DNA of 64,000 nucleotides, from contig NZ_MTZV01000006.1 of assembly GCF_002362315.1 (NCBI RefSeq), positions 620,001-684,000 on the forward strand. The letters are read 5' to 3'. Position numbers and translations under genes: made by a program. Shown here in pieces: positions 57,801-63,479 of this stretch. Every line of letters begins with the position of its first letter. The first letter of the stretch is position 1. Origin of the DNA: Paraburkholderia acidicola. Lineage in GTDB: Bacteria > Pseudomonadota > Gammaproteobacteria > Burkholderiales > Burkholderiaceae. Below the pieces are notes generated by a model that ran no database searches, had not been told where the DNA came from, and was given only the letters and a program-made list of their open reading frames with translations.

Positions 57801-58633
57801 GGTCCCGGCTCATTCTTCGTATCGAGCAAACTGAGCGACGACGCCACCAGCGAATGCACATTGATCTGCGACCCCGCACCGAACAGAATCCCGTTGCGGT
57901 TGATCACATAAACCGCGCCCTGCGCAGTCATGTTACCGAGAATCTGGCTCGGCTTGCCGCTCGGATCGTTGATGCGGTTGAGCACGGCCCAGTTATTCGC
58001 ACCGTTCGTCTGCGTGCCCGCCGACTGGTCGAAATTGAGCGTCGTCTGCCGGCCGACGTTCATCGTCTGCCACGTCAGTACCGCGTTCTGGGCGGTCTGC
58101 GTGACATTCACGTTGACATGCCCGTTACTCGCGACGGTCTGCGTAGGCCCATTCGCGTTGACCCAGACCAACGGATTTGTAGTGTCCGTGTTTTGGCTCA
58201 CCGGATTGCCGTTCTTGTCCGCGACGAACGTAATCCCCGGCGCCACCTGCAACCCGCCGGGCGTCAACCCATTCGGCACATTCGACGCCGTCGCCGCAGC
58301 AGCGGCCGCAGCACTCTGTTGCGCGGCAATCTGCGAAGCAATCGCCTGCGCCGCGGTACCGAGATTACGAATCGACGGCTGGCTAGCCTGCAGCGCCTGC
58401 TGCGGCGTCACACCGAGGTTCGGCACACCCGCACCGACACCACCCGAGCCGCCCGAGATGCTACGCGCAGTAGCCTGCCCGAGATTCACGATCCCAGCCG
58501 CATGCGCATGCGTCGTAAACCCCACCGCAAGTATCCAGGCAACCGCGCGGCACAGCGGCCGCAGGTCCGATCTCAGGACAGACTGCGAACCATGGGGATC
58601 TTGTTGTCGTACTGCGCGCGCGCGTGCTGCCAT
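45803..58633 (-). CDS. Giant two-partner-secretion exoprotein (filamentous haemagglutinin family, DUF3739 type)
   Basis: 4276 residues. A basic, extended signal peptide (about 1-46, ending THAHA) precedes the TPS recognition domain (about 150-290), which contains the NxNGI-type motif INRNGILFG (about 244-252). A very long Gly/Thr/Ser/Ala-rich beta-helix region follows, almost free of cysteine. A Tyr-rich segment with YxxYLSxY repeats lies at about 3038-3156. The C-terminal few hundred residues match the DUF3739 haemagglutinin class (RRWTISVQVEGFGD; SILGFGQVAPNRQ). It should be exported by TpsB and act as an adhesin or biofilm fibre. Translation starts at the ATG at 58633, after GGAGA. The frame is intact over 12.8 kb, so selection is maintaining it. 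Confidence 0.9.
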   Translation of the reverse strand: MAARARAVRQQDPHGSQSVLRSDLRPLCRAVAWILAVGFTTHAHAAGIVNLGQATARSISGGSGGVGAGVPNLGVTPQQALQASQPSIRNLGTAAQAIASQIAAQQSAAAAAAATASNVPNGLTPGGLQVAPGITFVADKNGNPVSQNTDTTNPLVWVNANGPTQTVASNGHVNVNVTQTAQNAVLTWQTMNVGRQTTLNFDQSAGTQTNGANNWAVLNRINDPSGKPSQILGNMTAQGAVYVINRNGILFGAGSQINVHSLVASSLSLLDTKNEPGPQSAAGIVASNQLFLNVLPGVSGGLANPEAGSSSNIPSASGVPNEILGLGAQTIPLGTYQAPGDITIQPGASITTHTNGNASDGGFVMVAAPNVTNGGSITATAGQVVLAAGVGVSVTPNKGGTNNPQVLLPELSGQVIKVQNGSNVDITPAGTLTNTGIVQAARGNVNLLGSRVAQNGVVGVTTSVNTPGTINISTVDEYDSNNPLQKTYPGFSTVVGNGPGVATNAHRAGLLTFGPGSVTTVMPDNNGQTATSTPGTVFTPGGITMTAASVWFQGGSLIEAPGSTVSVNALTQSLAGYATPVGQTAVPGRIYVDDGAIIDVSGIANTELPIAQTLVTIPLIGQNELADSPLLRSGFLFGLKNVVVDSTLTGTNSNGLQWVGSPILNLSGYVSLIPRSVDQLLVNGGTIILSGNEVMTASGSSMNLNGGYVHYDGGMVNTTRLVDANGAIVPIGQASPYDTYVGVAGEFVESHPRWQVTKTWYNPLTTGGVYQPDYIVGGNAGTLDLYATQSLVLDGTITAEAFGGSKQVQGNSLPTGGTFNLGSDPKLAAGTLINLTQNSPAGPPSGELNLVVLQDTAPQLDDLIAGFSIDTPFNTTALNALPATDPDNVLATMVVPVDTLNSGGFATLNVTGDKTNGKGFVVAQGTKLNLQPGGSVTLSAAYGGNATVAGDVVVPSGKVTISSGGNITVTPTGQINVAGQWVNNDVDAAPGTTPGNSEYINGGSISLAAQGHIDLQGGSVLDVSGGGEMQANGQLLMSNNIPVGKGGSVSLVTSDNSLAQLPSDPFLSMNGTIRSFGFSGGGTLTLGAAGFQIGGDAATAPAWDVVLPADFFAQQGFGNYVLNALYDTTVAPGTTVSLTQQNLIPDAVALQQAASGADLTAAGLTSIGTLDAYHRQPTGLAMTGGGYLNIAVTRKDQNQPEVNVQVPPNDGAVGTVSVGQGASIVGDAGASIGLGSPVQVTVLGSLIAPGGSIMLSAEGAIGARYTVPGQVTISGDYTSTSKSVWLGSNAVLDVSGVALTNPLAAPVKSGSTTFAPTTGKVLPGGSVTIADDAGYVVAQAGSKINVSGASASFDQLQANGTYASQPVWSDAGSITLAASYGLLFDGTLSAQAGASGAQGGTLTLIPQTGTIQLQQVNGPTLTVPAATSLVLQQSGNFVPAGLAPGQDIIAATGAPVSVPLPSGATSDYMEPTGVLQFAADRLTGSGIATLVLGDSTSFTPVPVAFAGDVNIATSRAVQIYTNQIVALNSSQLGQLTKGTGSQGSYSVPTIGTLLTSEVTPQTNGQLPSTTIGSTVSIDAPYVAVVAPTQTSVVKLGTVAAAADAALNVNASFIDLENQFQLNNFGQANFTSSGDIRLSSTSPGSGAVGLQPGELYTPGNLTFRAADLYPSTGSTFILDAVGPTDPTTGNPSPTTITFASNGASGVPLSAGGTLLVDASTITQGGTVRAPSGTLVFGVGDSTSTATQTQFNGLPLVSTSSVTFADGSVTSVSNGNTIIPYGTTVDGVEWQFNPVAGTTLPDVTAPPSKYIGVNGSSVALNKGATIDLSGGGDLRAAEWVPGTGGTRDVLSQYNVSYASNAAGVAVPVNVGATNVYAILPGAQSPVAAYDPMFAQTLQPSTSANATVATQTTSLGIGQAGTGSAIGQSVYLSGVPGLAAGYYTLLPGKYATLPNAYRVTVSGTTGTAAPGASQVLADGTVVTAGYFANALTGSRSATPTLFNVQSSKVWQQYSTYTLTSANSFFPTLAAGGGNVTPPLPVDGGQLVLAATKALTLGATLNTTAGAGGAPAEVDIASQDIQITGNGSAALPGYLQIAASDLDSLNAGSLLIGGTRTATTSGITIAPIADSVVVSNNTGSALTGPEILLVTKTVQNSTDPNAANGLQVDAGAAITASGSYPAAKDEPIAIAGDGALLRVSNGAMTTVTRTGASGTGLLAVGAGATLTGGQALTLDSSGNLTVDPTAVLSAKAITVDGSAITFTGDTGAAAANLPGFVLDAAGVAQLANAQQVILRSAGAINFIGNVNATFGNSVDLSAGTFASNGGTAVLNAQQIAFTNETGATSATATPGAGTLTVNGKEIDFGAGNKNLSGFGSVTMNATGGIVGQNTGTFDFGALPVTLNAPLYLADTSSASTVKTTGLLSLNNVAGTALTRTPAGGAWSFIGGTIADNGATIAAPAGNVGMEATTGNLTIGSGSTVSSAGVSKQFFDTTQYAPAGAITLTADAGSVDVQTGSTLNFSGATGGGAAGSLTLSAPQQVVNLNGTLKGGAASGNAGGSFSLNTGGAANLDSLAQTLASSGVNQSVTVHTKSGNLTLSAGNTLTAQTVSLTADGGVGNASDTANGNVNILGTVNASGTAGGEIDLYGRSGVDVEGTLLATATGSNQRGGKIDIGTSAVFDPGVSSPYNPTYGYENIGEGNSGKILLGANAVINVSGGTADAALGGTVNFRAPLLQDGTVNVVLAPGAGVNGSRSTTVEAYAVWSTTDATGGAQHFDGSIDPAGWYDASGHLLAGTFTVPGSTPATFTYTPGVTANGIGTLTNTTGVSVTVTSESQLKNGISSFNFAGLTGDYFVATTPNSDHITFYGYQDGTTTNAPGTLMGFVQQGLSGVTNQFSGVKLASFSVVPGIELDNPSTSINSGNISLLSNWNLGAGAPNNIGTVTPDFRYLSAIAPTLTFRAANNFVAYASITDGFYQNQVATILGAVGTGTSTGTYAAAEQQFVQFASLNDPTQINLIFTNGSTQTLASLDPNTILSAPLMGQSASYYTAYLSYTTAWQQDVLALASQSKIGHLLKVGPSNTTAPVASGSSSYSDYLAKYSAYLSGYSNTSVTTFGTPTAMDAPPAPPAHSDADTYAAYLSDYTSYLSDYVQVYLNNYLGVASSFRSNPRGAYNVSWAPTAPASVPDTGAVNIGVLPGNTVANVATANNPLPIAYAALLGGQSSSYRIVSGADLGSANPLTLEPVAAFNDTSPATGPGGSVTLSGHTSYIDSNGRTLVQPVTIRTGTGSIDVASAVDIALYGNSIGSDATDPNVPGVIYAGGAPAKGSPALGLATAVASGGSGYADILVTPSVNPDSAGDVTVHAQKDITGLEYTTDTNGVLTGQAGSNTSQFWWQWMQVTASPTNNSGAFVPLSRSSIDFGAFDQGIMSVGGNVSISAGGNISDLGASSPTTWYLDSNGNPVTVGGGNLTVRAGGDILSGDYFVARGTGTITAGGQIGSDISVPTQSSQPPITVAALLATQDGVLNVNARQGANIAGVVDLSYVQGNALLFHYNQYADGQGYSQTSAVNVLSTTGDVILGSLGSINSELIGGGATVASAGLLDLSSILPATVNVTAFTGGITVASSGELYPSASGNLNLIADQSINFSSLNGFATSASAGSAPVFGMLDEDPSAMPSPTNPHANVPRATEKTLAVHDTSALHADDATPVRIYSLNGSIIDGILQTTGSSAGFYNNLVPVAVDKPALIQAGQDIVNLVFQGQNLRKSDVTRIVAGRDIYDASYQATSGVSVVPVLTLGGPGTFDIEAGRNIGPLTTAAQASGAPSGIDAVGNANNPNLPHESADINVLFGVGPGVDVAAFVSTYIDPASSVTGVSSTTPALITFMQQYEAGQTVDTGLTNGQPTVQPLTAADAWSKFKALPQYVQQRFAEQVLFSVLTQVGEDYNNQASKYYQQYARGYDAINTLFPASLGYTANNLGGGSNGANKPVSTGNLDMRSTTIQTQQGGNISILGPGGEALVGSTTAPPQVVDSTGKVIAGPSSMGILTLEQGNINIFTDQSVQLAQSRIFTEQGGNLTIWSSNGDINAGKGAKTSADTPAPQYVCDANHYCTVDARGEVTGAGIATLQSVPGTPPGNANLIAPRGTVDAGDAGIRVSGNLNVAALHVANVDNIQVQGASTGVPVVQAVNTGALTAASSAASAASQMAQDIVKNSASGVGQRRWTISVQVEGFGDTNDDNAKKRKREQVGYDSSSAVSILGFGQVAPNRQAVLSSGERERLGKI

Positions 58634-58881
58634 TCTCCACCCCGAAGCCTTAGAAGTTGGCGGCCCCGCCGTTCGCGCCTGACATGGCGCTCACGCGGAG
58701 CCGCGAATACTGCTTACCCGCGATTTCCCGGATTCCCGATTAGCGACCATCGCTGCCATCTGCGGCGGCCTATCTGAATCAGAAGAAAATACGCACCGCC
58801 GATGGCAGTGCGATGGCGGGTGCTACGGACCATTCCCGACGCCCGAAAAGGTCCGTATCTTTTTTGACAAAATCCACGGGC
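58634..58881. other. Spacer between the TPR-glycosyltransferase genes and the exoprotein gene
   Basis: 248 bp with no gene. It could hold a separate promoter for the exoprotein. I see no intrinsic terminator after the glycosyltransferase gene, so read-through into the exoprotein is possible. Confidence 0.4.
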
Positions 58882-61176
58882 TCACGCGGAATACCCGTGC
58901 GCCTGCGCCGTGTCGATCAACGCGTCTCGCACTCGCCCGACCACATCGGGCCAATCGCCCGGTCGTGTCTGCCGGAACAGTCGCGCGCTGGGGTACCACG
59001 GGCTGTCTTCACGCTCGAGCAACCAGCGCCAGTCCGGCGCACGCGGCAACAACACCCACACGGGCCGACCGGTCGCGCCTGCCAGATGCACCACCGACGT
59101 ATCCACCGAAATGACCAGATCGAGCGCCTCGACGAGCGCCGCCGTGTCCGCGAAATCGGCGAGCGCGTCGCCGAAGCTCACCACGCCGCTCGCAGCGAGC
59201 GCTTCCCGATCACGCTCCCGCACCTGCGGCTGCAGACACACAAACGTCGCATCGAGCGCAAGCAGCGGCGCCAGCGCGGCAAACGGCAGCGAGCGGTTCT
59301 CGTCGTTGTTGTGCCGCGGATTACCCGACCATGCGAGCCCGACCTTCAACCGTTGCGGTTTCGCAATGGCCTCGACGCGCTGCGCCCATATTTCGCGCCG
59401 CTGAGCATCCGCAAGTAGATACGGCGTTTCCGCCGGCACCGTGTCGAGCGTTGTGCGAAAGGCAAGCGGCAGGCTCATCAACGGACATTGCAGATCGAAA
59501 GCAGGCGTCGCATCCGCTTCGCTGACGATCCGGCTCACACCACGCAACGAACCGAGCAGCGGCGCAAGCCCTGCCGGTACTTCGAGAATCACCGTCGCGC
59601 CTTGAGCCTGCACGAGGCTCGCGTAGCGGCAGAACTGCAGCGTGTCGCCGTAACCTTGCTCTGCGTGAAGCAGCATCGTCTTGCCCGCGACGGGCTCTGC
59701 GCCGAGCCACAACGGGCGGTCGGCGTGGCGACGGTTCATTAATACGTCGGTCGCGTTCCAGCGCGACTCGTGCTGCTTCCAGCCCTTCTCGAAATCGCCC
59801 ATCACGAGCCGGCAGTACGCTTCCGAGCGACGCGCCGCGCCATGATGAGGATCTCGCTCGCAAGCACGCTCGTAGTCACGCAACGCAGCTTCGTGCTCGC
59901 CCAGTTGCTGCAACGCCACCGCTCGCGTATAGAGGCTTTGGGCGGTTTCTGCCGGTGCGTGTGCGGCTTCTGCGTGGCTCGTTAGCGCTTCGTCGTAGCG
60001 TCCAAGTTGTTGCAGCGTGACCGCGTGGTTGTACAGCAACTCGGGATTCACACCTGCAACTGAAAGCGCGTGCTCGTAATGTTCGAGCGCCTCTTCGAAG
60101 CGGCCGAGCGAGCGCAATGCGGCCGCGCAGTTGCGCGACGCATCGATGTGCTCGGGAGTGTGCGTCAACGCTTCGCTGTAGGCTTGCGCCGCTTCCGCGT
60201 GGCGATCCAGTCCAAGCAACGCATTGCCGCGCGCGACCCATGCGGCTGTGCTACTGCGATCAAGTGCGAGCAAGCGATCGGCGCGTTGTAGTAGTTCATC
60301 GCGCAGATGAAGTTGATCGAGTGCTACGCAGCTTGCGTAGAGCAGTTTTTTGTCGTGAGGCGCGAGTTTGAGACCTTCGTCGAGCACGGCGAGCGCTTCG
60401 GTGGCGCGGCCCATTTCGGTCAAGACGACGCCCGAGTCGTGCAGCAACGCGGGCGTCTTTCCACATACAACCGTTGCCAGCTGGTAGTGATGCAATGCCT
60501 CGTCACGCCGCTCAAGCGCACGCAGTGTGTGACCGCGTTCGATGTGGGTAGTGGGATCGTTCGAGTCGATCTTCAGTGCGCGGTCGAGGCTGATCAATGC
60601 ATCGGCGGGTCGGCCCAGCGAACGCAGTGCAGCGCCGCGGCGGCTCCACGCTGCCGGTTGACCGGGCGCACGTTGTAACGCGGCGTCGTAGGCAGCGATT
60701 GCCTCGTCGAACCGTTCGAGCCCGAGCAGCGCGTCGCCGCGCGCGGCGTTGACAGCAGGATGCACGGCGTCGAGTTTCAGCGCTGTGTCGGTCACCGCAA
60801 GCGCGTCATGATGACGGCCCACACCGACAAGTGCCGCCGCGTGGTTGGCGAAATTCCACGGCTGACGCAGCCCGAGCTGCATCGAGCGCGCCATCAGCGG
60901 TTCCGCGCGCACTGCATCGCCCTGGCGCAGGCAGACGAGCCCGCACAGATGCAGCGCTTCGATGTTATCGGGTGCCATCGTGAGCACGCCTTCGTAGAGA
61001 CGCCGTGCGCTCACGAGGTCGTTCTGTTCTAGCCGTGTGCGTGCGTTGCGCAGTGCATCGTCGACAGCCGCTCGCATCGCGCTGCCACCGCTACCGGCTG
61101 TGAAGGGAAACGCGGTCGATTGCGATTGCGATTGCGATTGCGCCTTAGTCTGTGTGCGTACCAGCGGATCGCTCAT
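58882..61176 (-). CDS. TPR-glycosyltransferase (GT9-like catalytic region), gene A
   Basis: 764 residues. An N-terminal Ser-Gln repeat tail is followed by a dozen or so TPR-like helical repeats (about 40-480). The C-terminal domain (about 500-760) is GT-B-like: HAEQGYGDTLQFCRYASL, KVGLAWSGNPRHNNDENRS, LVISVDTSVVHLAGATGRPVWVLLP, then DSPWYPSARLFRQ. The HLAGA and GLAWSGNP blocks resemble GT9 (heptosyltransferase-like) enzymes. The TPR-GT layout recalls O-GlcNAc transferases and HMW1C-type adhesin glycosyltransferases. Its ATG overlaps the upstream stop codon as ATGA (61173-61176), which fixes the start. It is immediately upstream of the exoprotein gene, so that protein is the likely acceptor (inference). 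Confidence 0.85.
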   Translation of the reverse strand: MSDPLVRTQTKAQSQSQSQSTAFPFTAGSGGSAMRAAVDDALRNARTRLEQNDLVSARRLYEGVLTMAPDNIEALHLCGLVCLRQGDAVRAEPLMARSMQLGLRQPWNFANHAAALVGVGRHHDALAVTDTALKLDAVHPAVNAARGDALLGLERFDEAIAAYDAALQRAPGQPAAWSRRGAALRSLGRPADALISLDRALKIDSNDPTTHIERGHTLRALERRDEALHHYQLATVVCGKTPALLHDSGVVLTEMGRATEALAVLDEGLKLAPHDKKLLYASCVALDQLHLRDELLQRADRLLALDRSSTAAWVARGNALLGLDRHAEAAQAYSEALTHTPEHIDASRNCAAALRSLGRFEEALEHYEHALSVAGVNPELLYNHAVTLQQLGRYDEALTSHAEAAHAPAETAQSLYTRAVALQQLGEHEAALRDYERACERDPHHGAARRSEAYCRLVMGDFEKGWKQHESRWNATDVLMNRRHADRPLWLGAEPVAGKTMLLHAEQGYGDTLQFCRYASLVQAQGATVILEVPAGLAPLLGSLRGVSRIVSEADATPAFDLQCPLMSLPLAFRTTLDTVPAETPYLLADAQRREIWAQRVEAIAKPQRLKVGLAWSGNPRHNNDENRSLPFAALAPLLALDATFVCLQPQVRERDREALAASGVVSFGDALADFADTAALVEALDLVISVDTSVVHLAGATGRPVWVLLPRAPDWRWLLEREDSPWYPSARLFRQTRPGDWPDVVGRVRDALIDTAQAHGYSA
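61117..61142. repeat. CGATTG hexamer microsatellite inside gene A
   Basis: Four complete CGATTG units plus CG, encoding a Ser-Gln repeat near the N-terminus of the TPR-glycosyltransferase. Changes in copy number keep the frame. Similar dipeptide-encoding repeats end the transglutaminase-like gene and the first S10 gene. Confidence 0.8.
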
Positions 61177-63425
61177 TGGGCTTCTCCGTTCACGAGCACT
61201 GGCAGTTGCGCCTTCAGCCGCTCCACGACCGGCGTCCACTTGCCAGCCTCGTTCTGTCGAAACAACCGAGCGTTCGGATACCACGGGCTATCGTCACGCT
61301 CAAGCAACCAGCGGAAATCGGGCGTATGCGGCAGCAACACCGCAAGCGGCCGACCGAGTGCACCAGCCAGATGGGCCACCGACGTATCGACACTCACCAC
61401 GTAATCCATCAGCTCGATAAGCGCCGCTGTATCGGCGAAGTCGCCAATCTGCGCGCTCACGTCGCGAATCGAACTTGCCGCAAGCGCAGGCTGATCCTCG
61501 TCGCGCACCACTTTCTGCAAGCTCACCCATTCGAACGCGTCATCGAGCAACGGCAACAGCTCCGTCAACCCCATCGAGCGGTTACGGTCGTTCAGATGCA
61601 GCGCGTTGCCCGACCACACCAGCCCGATACGCGGCCGCTGTGAAGTCCCGAGCCGTTCGCGCCAGCGTTCGACCGTCGTGGCGTCGGCCCGCACGTACGG
61701 CACATTCGACGGAATCGTCGCGAAGTCGGTACGGAATTCGAGCGGCAGGCTCAGCAGCGGGCAATGCAGATCGAACGGCGGCAGCGGGCCACCGCGCACG
61801 ACGAGCGCATCGACGCCATCGAGCGTCACAAGCAACCCCATCAGATCGCTCGGCACTTCGAGTATCACCTTCGCACCGAGCGCCTTCGCAAGCGGCGCAT
61901 AGCGACAGAACTGCAGCGTGTCGCCAAGCCCCTGCTCCGCATACAACAGCAGCGTCTTGCCTTCCAGCGACATGCCATGCGTCCACCGCGGCTGCGCGAA
62001 TTCGCGCCGGCTCGGGTCGAGTTGCTTGTCGCGCCAGCGCCATTCGTACTCGCTCCAGCCCGCCTCGAAGTCACCAAGCGACAGGCACAGGAACGAGCGC
62101 ATGCAATGCGCCTCGGCATAGTCGGGATCGATCTCGATGGCCTGTGCGTACGCGTCGTTAGCTTCCTCGTGACGTCGCAGCGCGCGCAGCGAGTTGCCGC
62201 GATGAAAATGCGCAAGCTTGTCGCGGGGTGTGGTGGCGATCACCTTCGCGAAATCCTCAAGCGATTCGTCGTAGCGATGTATTTCCAGAAACAGCCGGCC
62301 GCGCGTGAACCATGCGGGAAGAAAGTCAGGATCGAGCGCGATGGCACGCTCGCAGGCCTGCTGCGAATCGTTGTAGCGGGTGATGTGCATCAACGCGTTG
62401 GCGTAATTGCACAACACGCCCGTGCTGTCCGGCTCCACCTCGAGCGAGCTTGCGTAGTTCATGGCCGCGTCGCCGTTGCGGCCGAGATTGCGCGACGCAT
62501 TCCCGCGGTTGGCCAGCGCTTTCGCATGCTGCGGTTCGACCGCAAGCACCCGGTCACAACGTGCGATCGCTTCCTCGTGCCGCTCAAGCTGTTCGAGTGC
62601 GATCGAGCTGTTATAGATCGCATCGACGAAACCCGGGCTCGTCGCAATCGCCATGTTGAAGTCGGCAAGCGCGGGTTCTGGTTCGCCGAGATCGAGAAAC
62701 GTCACGCCACGCAGAAACATCACTTCGACGCTACCGGGCACAGCGGTCAGCGCATGGCTGTAGCTGTCCGCGGCTTCGCGATAGCGTTCGAGTGCGCGTA
62801 ATACGAGTCCGCGCTCTTTCGAGCCTTCGAACGTGCGCCCAGTCAGTGCAAGCAAACGGTTGCAACAAACCAGCGCTTCATCGAAGCGCGAAAGTGCACG
62901 CAATGTCTCGCTGCGCTTCAGAAGCGCTTCGACGGCACCAGGATTGATCTCGAGCACCCTGTCATACGAGACCAGCGCCTCATCATGGCGCCCGAATTGC
63001 GCGAGCAAACCACCACGCTGAAAAAGCGCACGTAGATGCGCCGGATTAATCGCGAGCGCTTCATCAAGACGCGTAAGCGCTTCATGTTCGCGACCAAGAC
63101 TTGCCAGTACCGCCGCATGATTCGCAAGCGGAAGCGCAGCAGGATGACGCTCGATCGAGCGACGCATCAACGCTTCGGCGTCGGCAAATCGTCCTCGCTG
63201 AAAACGGATCGCCCCGAGCAGATGCAGCGCATCGGCATGCTCCGGATCTAGCGCAAGTAATTCGCCATACGCCTGCTCCGCTTTCCCAAGCGCGCCTTCC
63301 TGATGCGCGTTACGCGCCCTCAACAACAACCGATCGAGCTGTGCGGGATCGGGCTTCGGGACACCAGGCGGCCGCGTTGCAACCGGCTGTTTCGCGAGCG
63401 TCGCCTCTTCCCCGTTAAAAGTCAT
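61173..63425 (-). CDS. TPR-glycosyltransferase (GT9-like catalytic region), gene B
   Basis: 750 residues with no signal peptide, so cytoplasmic. TPR-like repeats fill about 25-480 (ALGKAEQAYGELLALDPEHADALHLLG is typical). The C-terminal catalytic region has YAEQGLGDTLQFCRYAPL, RIGLVWSGNALHLNDRNRS, VVSVDTSVAHLAGALGRPLAVLLP and DSPWYPNARLFRQ. It is a clear paralogue of genes A and C with divergent repeats. The ATG at 63425 lies 54 bp after gene C, and its stop codon overlaps the start of gene A. Three related enzymes could add different sugars or act on different sites; donor and acceptor are unknown. Confidence 0.85.
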   Translation of the reverse strand: MTFNGEEATLAKQPVATRPPGVPKPDPAQLDRLLLRARNAHQEGALGKAEQAYGELLALDPEHADALHLLGAIRFQRGRFADAEALMRRSIERHPAALPLANHAAVLASLGREHEALTRLDEALAINPAHLRALFQRGGLLAQFGRHDEALVSYDRVLEINPGAVEALLKRSETLRALSRFDEALVCCNRLLALTGRTFEGSKERGLVLRALERYREAADSYSHALTAVPGSVEVMFLRGVTFLDLGEPEPALADFNMAIATSPGFVDAIYNSSIALEQLERHEEAIARCDRVLAVEPQHAKALANRGNASRNLGRNGDAAMNYASSLEVEPDSTGVLCNYANALMHITRYNDSQQACERAIALDPDFLPAWFTRGRLFLEIHRYDESLEDFAKVIATTPRDKLAHFHRGNSLRALRRHEEANDAYAQAIEIDPDYAEAHCMRSFLCLSLGDFEAGWSEYEWRWRDKQLDPSRREFAQPRWTHGMSLEGKTLLLYAEQGLGDTLQFCRYAPLAKALGAKVILEVPSDLMGLLVTLDGVDALVVRGGPLPPFDLHCPLLSLPLEFRTDFATIPSNVPYVRADATTVERWRERLGTSQRPRIGLVWSGNALHLNDRNRSMGLTELLPLLDDAFEWVSLQKVVRDEDQPALAASSIRDVSAQIGDFADTAALIELMDYVVSVDTSVAHLAGALGRPLAVLLPHTPDFRWLLERDDSPWYPNARLFRQNEAGKWTPVVERLKAQLPVLVNGEAQ

Positions 63426-63479
63426 TCTGTAGCCCTCTGTTGTTCGACGACGATATTCAATCTGGCGGCCTCTAAAGAC

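Noticed and set aside
45803..58633. Tandem, similar DNA segments in the exoprotein gene as a CRISPR or satellite array
   Set aside because: The similarity reflects repeated Gly/Ser/Thr-rich beta-helix turns with variable spacing and no constant repeat-spacer pattern.
45797..58777. Several very long open frames on the plus strand opposite the exoprotein gene (for example 45797-47665, 49988-52507 and 56885-58777)
   Set aside because: They are rich in Arg and His, match no family and lie antisense to an intact, well-structured protein. They are what high G+C third positions produce on the opposite strand.
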